From Bugula neritina (taxonomy: Eukaryota > Bryozoa > Gymnolaemata > Cheilostomatida > Bugulidae): a stretch of 64,000 nt of DNA. Positions within the stretch are counted from its first letter, which is position 1. Each line of letters begins with the position of its first letter. The notes beneath the pieces were generated by a model, which was given only the letters and a program-made list of their open reading frames with translations, did not search any database and was not told the origin of the DNA. The DNA lies in the NCBI GenBank assembly GCA_964035545.1, contig CAXIUT010000230.1, positions 1,488,001 through 1,552,000 on the forward strand, written 5' to 3'. Shown piece by piece: positions 44,873 to 57,815 of the stretch. A program made the translations under genes and the position numbers.

Positions 44873-47230
44873 ACCGAAATAGACTGTAACATACTGAAAT
44901 ATACTGCAACATACTGAAATGTACTGCAACATACTGAAATATGCTGTAGCATATTGAAAGACACTACAACTCACTGAAGTATAGTGTAATATACGGGAAT
45001 ATACTGCAACATGCCGAAATAAACTGCAACTTACTGAAATACACTGGAACATATTGGTATGCACTGCAACACATTGAAATATACTGCAACACACTGAAAC
45101 ATAAGGCAACATACTGAAATACACTGCGACACATTGAAACATACTGCAACATACTAAAATATACTGCAACATACTGCGACATCTTAGAATACACTGTAAC
45201 ACACTGAATTACACTGCGACACCTTGAAAAATACTGCAACATACTTAAACATACGGCAACATACTGAAATACACTGCAACATACTGAAAAATACTGCAAC
45301 ATACTGAAATATACTGCAAGTGGTGCAACATACTGAAATACACTGTGAGACACTGAAATACACTGCAACATACTGCAACATACTGCAACATACTGAGATA
45401 CACTGTAACATATTGAAATACACTGCAACATACTGCAACATACTGCAACATACTGAAATACACTGGAACTTACTGAAATATACTGCGACACTTTAAAATA
45501 TACTGTAACATACTGAAATATACTTCAACATACTCCAACATACTAAAATACACTGTAACATACTGAAATACATTGCAACACATTGAAATATACTGCAACA
45601 TACTGAAACATACTGCAACATACTGAAATATACTGCAACATACTGAATTACACTATAACATATTGAAAAATATTGCAACATACTGAATCACACTCTAACA
45701 TACTGAAATAGGCTGTAGCATACTGAAATACACTGCCACACACTGAAGTATACTGTAATATACAGAAATGTACTGTAACATACTGAAACACACGCCTACA
45801 TACTGAAATGTACTGCAACATACTGAAATATACTGCAACGTAGTGCAACGTACTGAAATACACTGTAACATAATGAATTACATTGCAACACATTAAAACA
45901 TACTGCAACATACTGAAACATACTGCAACATACTGAAATATACTGCAACATATCGAATTACACTCTAAGATACTGAAATATGCTCTAGCATACTGAAATA
46001 CACTGCAACACAGTGGAGTATACTGTAATGCACTGAAATGTACTGCAACATACTGAATTATTCTGCAACATACTGCAACATACTGGAACACACTGTAACA
46101 TAATGAAATATGCTGTAGAACACTGAAATACACTGCCACACACTGAAGTATACTGTAATATACTGAAATGTTATGCAACGTACTGAAAAATAATGCAACG
46201 CGTTGAATTACACTATAACATATTGAAATATACCGCAACATACTGAAATGTAGTGTAATATACAGAAATGAACTGTAACATACCGAAATAGACTGTAACA
46301 TACTGAAATATACTGCAACATACTGAAATGTACTGCAACATACTGAAATGTACTGCAACATACTGAAATATGCTGTAGCATATTGAAAGACACTACAACT
46401 CACTGAAGTATAGTGTAATATACGGGAATATACTGCAACATGCCGAAATAAACTGCAACTTACTGAAATACACTGGAACATATTGATATGCACTGCAACA
46501 CATTGAAATATACTGCAACACACTGAAACATAAGGCAACATACTGAAATACACTGCGACACATTGAAACATACTGCAACATACTAAAATATACTGCAACA
46601 TACTGCGACATCCTAAAATACACTGTAACATACTGAAATACACTGCGACATCTTGAAAAATACTGCAACATACTTAAACATACGGCAACATACTGAAATA
46701 CACTGCAACATACTGAAAAATACTGCAACATACTGAAATATACTGCAAGTGGTGCAACATACTGAAATACACTGTGAGACACTGAAATACACTGCAACAT
46801 ACTGCAACATACTGCAACATACTGAGATACACTGTAACATATTGAAACACACTGCAACATACTGCAACATACTGCAACATACTGAAATACACTGGAACTT
46901 ACTGAAATATACTGCGACACTTTAAAATATACTGTAACATACTGAAATATACTTCAACATACTCCAACATACTAAAATACACTGTAACATACTGAAATAC
47001 ATTGCAACACATTGAAATATACTGCAACATACTGAAACATACTGCAACATACTGAAATATACTGCAACATACTGAATTACACTATAACATATTGAAATAT
47101 ATTGCAACATACTGAATCACACTCTAACATACTGAAATAGGCTGTAGCATACTGAAATACACTGCCACACACTGAAGTATACTGTAATATACAGAAAAGT
47201 ACTGTAACATACTAAAACACACGCCTACAT
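44873..47230 (+). repeat. About 1.4-kb tandem duplication in B6
   Basis: Sequence from 46282 repeats 44873 onward at offset 1,409, which becomes 1,429 at 46321-46360 through one extra 20-mer (ACTGAAATGTACTGCAACAT twice). The first copy ends in block C (near 45826-46281), which contains CAACGTAGTGCAACGTACTG. The second copy continues through the regular B sequence instead. Units B7 and B8 carry block C but not the second copy. Confidence 0.82.
45826..46340 (+). repeat. Block C, first of four copies
   Basis: Block C is marked by CAACGTAGTGCAACGTACTG, ACTCTAAGATACTG and TGCTCTAGCATACTG, and contains the palindrome CAACGCGTTG at 46196. Copies are at about 45826-46340, 53133-53645 (offset 7,307), 59872-60384 (offset 6,739) and 63420-64000 (cut by the window end). 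It is absent from B1-B5 and from domain A, so it is specific to the right part of the array. Confidence 0.8.
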
Positions 47231-48363
47231 ACTGAAATGTACTGCAACATACTGATATATACCGCAAGTAGTGCAACATACTGAAATACACTGTGACACA
47301 CTGAAATACACTGCAACACACTGCAACATACTGCAACATACTGAAATACACTGTAACATATTGAAATACACTGCAACATACTGCAACATACTGAACCACA
47401 CTGGAACATATTGGAATACACTGCAACACATTGAAATATAGTGTAACACACTGAAACATACGGCAACATACTGAAACACACTGCAACCTACTGCAACATA
47501 CTAAAATACACTGCAACATACTGAAAACCACTATAACATATTGAAATATACTACAACATACTGAATTACTCTCTAACATACTGAAATATGCTGTAGCATA
47601 CTGAAATACACTGCAACACACTGAAGTATACTGCAATATACTGAAATGTACTGCAACATACTGAATTATACTGCAACATACTGAAATGTAATGCAACATA
47701 CTGAATTATACTGCAACATACTGCAACATACTGAAATACACAGTTACATATTAAAATACACTGCGAGACATTGAAATATACTGCAACATACTGAAATATA
47801 CTGCAAGATACTGCAATATACTGAATTAGACTGTGACATACTGAAATACACTGCACAATACTGCAAGAAACTGCAACATACTGAAATACACTGTAACATA
47901 CTGAAATACACTGCATCATACTGCAACATACTGACATACACTGGAACATATTGATATACACTGCAACACATTGAAATATACTGCAACACGCGGAACCATT
48001 CGGCAACATACCGAAATATACTGCGACACAGTGAAAAATACGGCAACATACTGAAATATACTGCAAATGATGCACATACTGAAATACAATGTGAGACACT
48101 GAAATACACTGCAACATACTGCAACATACTGTAACATACTGAAATACACTGTAACATACTGAAATACACTGCAACACCTTAAAAAATACTGCAACATACT
48201 TAAACATACGGCAACATACTGAAATATACTGCAACATACTGAAATACACTCTAACATATTGAAATATACTGCAACATACTGAAATACATTATAACATATT
48301 GAAATATGCTGTAGCATACTGAAATACACTGCCACACACTGAAGTATACTGTAATATACAGAA

Positions 48364-48570
48364 ATGTACTGTAACATACTGAAACATACGGCAACATACC
48401 GAAATAAACTGCGACACGTTGAAAATTACTGCAACATACTGAAATATACTGCAAATGATGCACATACTGAAATACAATGTGACACACTGAAATACCCTGC
48501 AACATACTGCAACATACTGCAACATACAGAAATACACTGTAACATATTGAAATACACTGCAACACATTGA
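48364..48570 (+). other. 68-codon + strand open frame, not a gene
   Basis: On the + strand the TGA in each ACTGAAAT decamer closes every frame about once per 60 bp, so a 207-bp open frame is unusual here. It exists because it lies in the conversion-like patch, where TGAs are lost or moved by the two-base register break. The translation simply reads decamers (periodic CNIL/KYTAT-type residues). No ribosome-binding or splice signal and no domain is recognisable. I regard it as chance. Confidence 0.85.
48379..48567 (+). repeat. Gene-conversion-like patch in B6
   Basis: Left of this tract B6 matches B5 at offset 7,299, right of it at 7,307. Inside, it does not match the collinear B5 sequence (41080-41268) but a paralogous block about 1 kb further along (B5 42068 onward, offset 6,311), including GCAAATGATGCACAT with its two-base register loss. 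Replacing about 190 bp without a break by about 198 bp with the -2 break gives the observed +8. Boundaries are uncertain by 10-20 bp because the flanks are similar. Confidence 0.75.
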
Positions 48571-51040
48571 AATATACTGCAACACACGGAACCATTCGGC
48601 AACATACCGAAATATACTGCGACACAGTGAAAAATACGGCAACATACTGAAATATACTGCAAATGATGCACATACTGAAACACAATGTGACACACTGAAA
48701 TACACTGCAACATACTGCAACATACTGCAACATACTGAAATACACTGTAACATATTGGAATACACTGCATAATACTGCAACATACTGAAATACACTGGAA
48801 CATATTGATATACACTGCAACACATTGAAATATTCTGTAACATAATGAAACATACCGGAACATACTGCAACGTAATAAAATATAGTGTAACACACTGAAA
48901 TACACTGCAACATAATGCAACATAGTGTACCATACTGAAATACACTGTAACATATCGAATTACACTGCAACATACTGCAACATAGTGAAATATACTGCAA
49001 CAAACTGCAACATACTGAAATACGCTGCAACATACTGAAACACATTGCAACACATTAAAATATACTGCAAAATACTGAAACATACTGCAACATACTGAAA
49101 GGTACTGCAACATACTGAAATACACTATAACATATTGAAATATACTACAACATACTGAATTACACCCTAACATACTGAAATATGCTGTAGCATACTGAAA
49201 TACACTGCAATACACTGAAGTATACTGTAATACACTGAAATGTAATGCAACATACTGAATTATACTGCAACATAGTGCAACATACTGAAATACACCACAA
49301 CATACTGCAACATACTGAAATACACTGGAACATATTGAAATACACTGCGACACTCTGGAATATACTGCAACACACTGAAACATACGGCAACATACCGAAA
49401 TAAACTGCGACACGTTGAAAATTACTGCAACATACTGAAATATACTGCAAATGATGCACATACTGAAATACAATGTGACACACTGAAATACCCTGCAACA
49501 TACTGCAACATACTGCAACATACAGAAATACACTGTAACATATTGAAATACACTGCATAATACTGCAACATACTGAAATACACTGGAACATATTGATATA
49601 CACTGCAACACATTGAAATATTCTGTAACATAATGAAACATACCGGAACATACTGCAACGTAATAAAATATAGTGTGACACACTGAAATATACGGCAACA
49701 TACCGAAATATACTGCGACACGTTGAAAAATACTGCAACATACTGAAATATACTGCAAGTGGTGCAACATACTGAAATACACTGTGACACAGTAAAATAC
49801 ACTGCAACATAATGCAACATACTGTACCATACTGAAATACACTGTAACATATCGAATTACACTGCAACATACTGCAACATAGTGAAATATACTGCAACAA
49901 ACTGCAACATACTGAAATACACTGCAACATACTGAAATACATTGCAACACATTAAAATATACTGCAAAATACTGAAACATACTGCAACATGCTGAAATAT
50001 ACTGCAACATACTGAAATACACTATAACATATTGAAATATACTGCAACATACTGAATTACACTCTAACAAACTGAAATATGCTGTAGCATACTGAATTAC
50101 ACTGCAACACAGTGGAGTATACTGTAATACACTGAAATGTACTGCAACATACTGAACTATACTGCAACATACTGAAACATACTGGAACACACTGTAAAAT
50201 AATGAAATATGCTGTAGGACGCTGAAATACACTGCAACATCCTGAAGTATACTGTAATATACTGAAATGTTGTGCAACGTACTGAAAAATAATGCAACGC
50301 GTTGAATTACACTATAACATATTACAATATACCGCAACATACTGAAATGTTCTGTAATATACAGAAATGAACTGTAACATACTGAAATATACTGTAACAC
50401 ACTGAAACATACTCTAACATACCGAAATAGACTGTAACATACTGAAATATACTGCAACATACTTAAATGTACTGCAACATACTGAAATATGCTGTAGCAT
50501 ATTGAAAGACACTACAACTCACTGAAGTATAGTGTAATATACGGGAATGTACTGCAACATGCCGAAATAAACTGCAACTTACTGAAATACACTGGAACAT
50601 ATTGATATGCACTGCAACACATTGAAATATACTGCAACACACTGAAACATAAGGCAACATAGTGAAATATACTGCGACACATTGGAATATACTGCAACAT
50701 ACTAAAATATACTGCAACATACTGCAACATCCTAAAATACACTGTAACATACTGAAACATACTGCAACATACTGACATATACTGCAACACACTGAAGTAT
50801 ACTGTAATACACTGAAATATAATGCAACATACTGAATTATACTGCAACATAATGCAACATACTGAAATACACCACAACATACTGCAACATACTAAAATAC
50901 ACTGTGATACACTGAAATACACTGCAATATGCTGAAATAAACTGAGACACATTAAAATATACTGCAACACACTGAAATATACTGCAACATACTGCAACAT
51001 ACTAAAATACACTGCAACATACTGCAACATACTGAAATAC

Positions 51041-54000
51041 ACTGGGAACATATTGAAATACACTGCGAAACATTAAAATATACTGCAACACACTGAAACA
51101 TAGGGCAACATACCGAAGTATACTGCGACACGTTGAAAAATACTGCAACATACTGAAATACACTGGGACACACTGAAATACACTGCAACATACTGCAACA
51201 TACTAAAATACACTGGAACTTACTGAAATATACTGCGACATATTGAAATATACAGTAACATACTGAAATATACTTCAACATACTGCAACATACTAAAATA
51301 CACTGTAACATACTGAAATACATTGCAACACATTGAAATATACTGCAACATACTGAAACATACTGCAACGTACTGAAATACACTGTAACATATTGAAATA
51401 CACTGCGACACATTAAAATATACTGCAACACACTGAAACATACGGCAACCTACCGAATTATACTGCGACACGTTGAAAAATACTGCAACATACTGAAATA
51501 TACTGCAAGTAGTGCAACATACTGAAGTACACTGTGACACACTGAAATACACTGCAACACACTGCAACATACTGCAACATACTGAAATACACTGTAACAT
51601 ACTGAAATATACTTCAACATACTGCAACATACTAGAATACACTGTAACATACTGAAATTCATTGCAACACATTGAAATATACTGCAACATACCGAAATGA
51701 ATGGTAAACAAGTGAAATATACTGTGACATGATGAAACATACCGGAACATACTGCAACTTAATAAAATGTACTGTAATACACTGAAATATACTGCAAGAT
51801 ACTGAAATATACTGTGACATACTGAAACCCGTGCAACATACTGAAATACGCTGCAACATACTGAAATATAATGCAAGATACTGCAACATACTGAAATACA
51901 CTATAACACACTGAAATACACTGCAACATACTTAAGTACACTGAAATACACTGTAACATATTGAAATACATCGCAGAACATCGAAATATACTGCAACATA
52001 CAGAAGTATACTGTAATATACTGAAATGTTTTGCAACGTACTGAAATATAATGCAACGCGTTGAATTACACTATAACATATTAAAATATACCGCAACATA
52101 CTGAAATGTAGTGTAATATACAGAAATGAACTGTAACATACTGAAATATACTGTAACACACTGAAACATACTCTAACATACCGAAATAGACTGTAACATA
52201 CTGAAATATACTGCAACATACTGAAATGTACTGCAACATACTGAAATATGCTGTAGCATATTGAAAGACACTACAACTCACTGAAGTATAGTGTAATATA
52301 CGGGAATATACTGCAACATGCCGAAATAAACTGCAACTTACTGAAATACACTGGAACATATTGGTATGCACTGCAACACATTGAAATATACTGCAACACA
52401 CTGAAACATAAGGCAACATACTGAAATACACTGCGACACATTGAAACATACTGCAACATACTAAAATATACTGCAACATACTGCGACATCTTAGAATACA
52501 CTGTAACACACTGAATTACACTGCGACACCTTGAAAAATACTGCAACATACTTAAACATACGGCAACATACTGAAATACACTGCAACATACTGAAAAATA
52601 CTGCAACATACTGAAATATACTGCAAGTGGTGCAACATACTGAAATACACTGTGAGACACTGAAATACACTGCAACATACTGCAACATACTGCAACATAC
52701 TGAGATACACTGTAACATATTGAAATACACTGCAACATACTGCAACATACTGCAACATACTGAAATACACTGGAACTTACTGAAATATACTGCGACACTT
52801 TAAAATATACTGTAACATACTGAAATATACTTCAACATACTCCAACATACTAAAATACACTGTAACATACTGAAATACATTGCAACACATTGAAATATAC
52901 TGCAACATACTGAAACATACTGCAACATACTGAAATATACTGCAACATACTGAATTACACTATAACATATTGAAAAATATTGCAACATACTGAATCACAC
53001 TCTAACATACTGAAATAGGCTGTAGCATACTGAAATACACTGCCACACACTGAAGTATACTGTAATATACAGAAATGTACTGTAACATACTGAAACACAC
53101 GCCTACATACTGAAATGTACTGCAACATACTGAAATATACTGCAACGTAGTGCAACGTACTGAAATACACTGTAACATAATGAATTACATTGCAACACAT
53201 TAAAACATACTGCAACATACTGAAACATACTGCAACATACTGAAATATACTGCAACATATCGAATTACACTCTAAGATACTGAAATATGCTCTAGCATAC
53301 TGAAATACACTGCAACACAGTGGAGTATACTGTAATGCACTGAAATGTACTGCAACATACTGAATTATTCTGCAACATACTGCAACATACTGGAACACAC
53401 TGTAACATAATGAAATATGCTGTAGAACACTGAAATACACTGCCACACACTGAAGTATACTGTAATATACTGAAATGTTATGCAACGTACTGAAAAATAA
53501 TGCAACGCGTTGAATTACACTATAACATATTGAAATATACCGCAACATACTGAAATGTAGTGTAATATACAGAAATGAACTGTAACATACCGAAATAGAC
53601 TGTAACATACTGAAATATACTGCAACATACTGAAATGTACTGCAACATACTGAAATATGCTGTAGCATATTGAAAGACACTACGATTCACTGAAGTATAG
53701 TGTAATATACGGGAATGTATTGCAACATGCCGAAATAAACTGCAACATACTGAAATAAGTGGAACATATTGATATGCACTGCAACACATTGAAATATACT
53801 GCAACACTCTGAAACATAAGGCAACATAGTGAAATATACTGCGACACATTGACATATACTGCAACATACTAAAATAAACTGCAACATACTGCAACATCCT
53901 AGAATACACTGTAACATACTGAAATACACTGCAACACCTTGAAAAACACTGCAACATACTTAAACATACTGCAACATACAACCTACTGAAATATTTTGCA

Positions 54001-57000
54001 ACATACTGAAATAATTTATAACATATTGAAATATACTGCAACATACTGACATACAATATAACATATTGAAATATGCTGTAGCATACTAAAATACACTGCC
54101 ACACACTGAAGTATACTGTAATATACAGAAATGTACTGAAACATACTGAAACACACGGCAACATACTGAAATGTACTGCAACATACTGAAATATACTGCA
54201 ACATAGTGCAACATACTGAAACACACTGTAACATAGTGAAATACACTGCAACACATTAAAATATACTGCAACATAACGAAATAAATGGTAAACTAGTGGA
54301 ATATACCGTAACACAATGAAATTGACTGCAAGATGCTGAAATATACTGTAACATACTGAAACACGCTGCCACACACTGAAACATACGGCAACCTACCGAA
54401 ATAAACTGCGACACGTTGAAAATTACTGCAACTTACTAAAATATAAGGCAACGTACTGCAACATACTGAAATACACTGGAACATATTGAAACACACTGCG
54501 ATACATTAAAATATACTGCAACACACTGAAACATAGGGCAACATACCGAAATAAACTGCGACACGTTGAAAATTACTGCAACATACTGAAATATACTGCA
54601 AATGATGCACATACTGAAATACAATGTGACACACTGAAATACCCTGCAACATACTGGAACATACTGCAACATACAGAAATACACTGTAACATATTGAAAT
54701 ACACTGCATAATACTGCAACATACTGAAATACACTGGAACATATTGATATACACTGCAACACATTGAAATATTCTGTAACATAATGAAACATACCGGAAC
54801 ATACTGCAACGTAATAAAATATAGTGTGACACACTGAAATATACGGCAACATACCGAATTATACTGCGACACGTTGAAAAATACTGCAACATACTGAAAC
54901 ATACTGCAAGTGTTGCAACATACTGAAATACACTGTGACACAGTAAAATACACTGCAACATAATGCAACATACTGTACCATACTGAAATACACTGTAACA
55001 TATCGAAATACACTGCAACATACTGCAACATAGTGAAATATACTGCAACAAACTGCAACATACTGAAATACACTGCAACATACTGAAATATACTGCAACA
55101 TACTGAATTACACTCTAACAAACTGAAATATGCTGTAGCATACTGAATTACACTGCAACACAGTGGAGTATACTGTAATATACTGAAATGTACTGCAACA
55201 TACTGAACTATACTGCAACATACTGAAACATACTGGAACACACTGTAAAATAATGAAATATGCTGTAGGACGCTGAAATACACTGCAACATCCTGAAGTA
55301 TACTGTAATATACTGAAATGTTGTGCAACGTACTGAAAAATAATGCAACGCGTTGAATTACACTATAACATATTACAATATACCGCAACATACTGAAATG
55401 TTCTGTAATATACAGAAATGAACTGTAACATACTGAAATATACTGTAACACACTGAAACATACTCTAACATACCGAAATAGACTGTAACATACTGAAATA
55501 TACTGCAACATACTGAAATGTACTGCAACATACTGAAATATGCTGTAGCATATTGAAAGACACTACAACTCACTGAAGTATAGTGTAATATACGGGAATG
55601 TACTGCAACATGCCGAAATAAACTGCAACTTACTGAAATACACTGGAACATATTGATATGCACTGCAACACATTGAAATATACTGCAACACACTGAAACA
55701 TAAGGCAACATAGTGAAATATACTGCGACACATTGGAATATACTGCAACATACTAAAATATACTGCAACATACTGCAACATCCTAAAATACACTGTAACA
55801 TACTGAAACATACTGCAACATACTGACATATACTGCAACACACTGAAGTATACTGTAATACACTGAAATATAATGCAACATACTGAATTATACTGCAACA
55901 TAATGCAACATACTGAAATACACCACAACATACTGCAACATACTAAAATACACTGTGATACACTGAAATACACTGCAACATGCTGAAATAAACTGAGACA
56001 CATTAAAATATACTGCAACACACTGAAATATACTGCAACATACTGCAACATACTAAAATACACTGGGAACATATTGAAATACACTGCGAAACATTAAAAT
56101 ATACTGCAACACACTGAAACATAGGGCAACATACCGAAATAAACTGCGACACGTTGAAAATTACTGCAACATACTGAAATATACTGCAAATGATGCACAT
56201 ACTGAAATACAATGTGACACACTGAAATACCCTGCAACATACTGCAACATACTGCAACATACAGAAATACACTGTAACATATTGAAATACACTGCATAAT
56301 ACTGCAACATACTGAAATACACTGGAACATATTGATATACACTGCAACACATTGAAATATTCTGTAACATAATGAAACATACCGGAACATACTGCAACGT
56401 AATAAAATATAGTGTGACACACTGAAATATACGGCAACATACCGAAATATACTGCGACACGTTGAAAAATACTGCAACATACTGAAATATACTGCAAGTG
56501 GTGCAACATACTGAAATACACTGTGACACAGTAAAATACACTGCAACATAATGCAACATACTGTACCATACTGAAATACACTGTAACATATCGAATTACA
56601 CTGCAACATACTGCAACATAGTGAAATATACTGCAACAAACTGCAACATACTGAAATACACTGCAACATACTGAAATACATTGCAACACATTAAAATATA
56701 CTGCAAAATACTGAAACATACTGCAACATGCTGAAATATACTGCAACATACTGAAATACACTATAACATATTGAAATATACTGCAACATACTGAATTACA
56801 CTCTAACAAACTGAAATATGCTGTAGCATACTGAATTACACTGCAACACAGTAGAGTATACTGTAATACACTGAAATGTACTGCAACATACTGAACTATA
56901 CTGCAACATACTGAAACATACTGGAACACACTGTAAAATAATGAAATATGCTGTAGGACGCTGAAATACACTGCAATATCCTGAAGTATACTGTAATATA

Positions 57001-57779
57001 CTGAAATGTTGTGCAACGTACTGAAAAATAATGCAACGCGTTGAATTACACTATAACATATTACAATATACCGCAACATACTGAAATGTTCTGTAATATA
57101 CAGAAATGAACTGTAACATACTGAAATATACTGTAACACGCTGAAACATACTCTAACATACCGAAATAGACTGTAACATACTGAAATATACTGCAACATA
57201 CTGAAATGTACTGCAACATACTGAAATATGCTGTAGCATATTGAAAGACACTACAACTCACTGAAGTATAGTGTAATATACGGGAATGTACTGCAACATG
57301 CCGAAATAAACTGCAACTTACTGAAATACACTGGAACATATTGATATGCACTGCAACACATTGAAATATACTGCAACACACTGAAACATAAGGCAACATA
57401 GTGAAATATACTGCGACACATTGGAATATACTGCAACATATTAAAATATACTGCAACATACTGCAACATCCTAAAATACACTGTAACATACTGAAACATA
57501 CTGCAACATACTGACATATACTGCAACACACTGAAGTATACTGTAATACACTGAAATATAATGCAACATACTGAATTATACTGCAACATAATGCAACATA
57601 CTGAAATACACCACAACATACTGCAACATACTAAAATACACTGTGATACACTGAAATACACTGCAACATGCTGAAATAAACTGAGACACATTAAAATATA
57701 CTGCAACACACTGAAATATACTGCAACATACTGCAACATACTAAAATACACTGCAACATACTGCAACATACTGAAATAC
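51041..57779 (+). repeat. HOR unit B7, 6,739 bp
   Basis: It follows B6 at offset 7,307 from 51041 to about 53640, including block C, then switches to block D (about 53645-54480), which is shared only with B8. The end consists of a duplicated B tail (54480-57779). Net register shift is -11, from +1 markers at 51041 and 56062, -1 breaks, two -2 breaks near 54600 and 56187, and a -3 break near 53977. Confidence 0.85.
53645..54480 (+). repeat. Block D, restricted to B7 and B8
   Basis: It repeats at about 60384-61160 at offset 6,739. It begins with a variant GACACTACGATTCACTG (elsewhere GACACTACAACTCACTG) and contains two register breaks not seen in other units: AAATAAGTGGAACAT near 53754 (-1) and ACATACAACCTACTG near 53977 (-3). 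It also has GGTAAACTAGTGG near 54287. The last bases of the window (63989-64000) again read CACTACGATTCA, so a third copy probably starts there. Confidence 0.8.
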
Positions 57780-57815
57780 ACTGGGAACATATTGAAATAC
57801 ACTGCGAAACATTAA
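54480..57815 (+). repeat. Tandem duplication of the B tail in B7 with decamer-multiple indels
   Basis: Copy 1 (about 54480-56067) and copy 2 (about 56068 onward) align at offset 1,588, then 1,688, then 1,718. The jumps are a 100-bp difference near 55080 and a 30-bp difference near 56050, ten and three whole decamers. The marker ACTGGGAACAT occurs at 56062 and 57780. Copy 1 also has CAAGTGTTGCAACAT near 54908 where copy 2 has CAAGTGGTGCAACAT. Confidence 0.85.

Larger units (their letters stand above)
43734..51040 (+). repeat. HOR unit B6, 7,307 bp
   Basis: Relative to B5 it restores the 50-bp and 170-bp pieces, adds a 1,429-bp duplication (44873 onward repeated from 46282) and carries a conversion-like patch near 48379-48567 with net +8 bp: 5650 + 50 + 170 + 1429 + 8 = 7307. 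Net register shift is -13. It is the first unit with the B-right diagnostic bases (AAGTAGTGC, CCCGTG, CAACGCGTTG at 44747). Confidence 0.87.

Noticed and set aside
48364-48570. Only listed + strand open frame as a small gene
   Set aside because: It is made of repeat decamers at a recombinant joint, with no expression signal and no counterpart at homologous places in other units.
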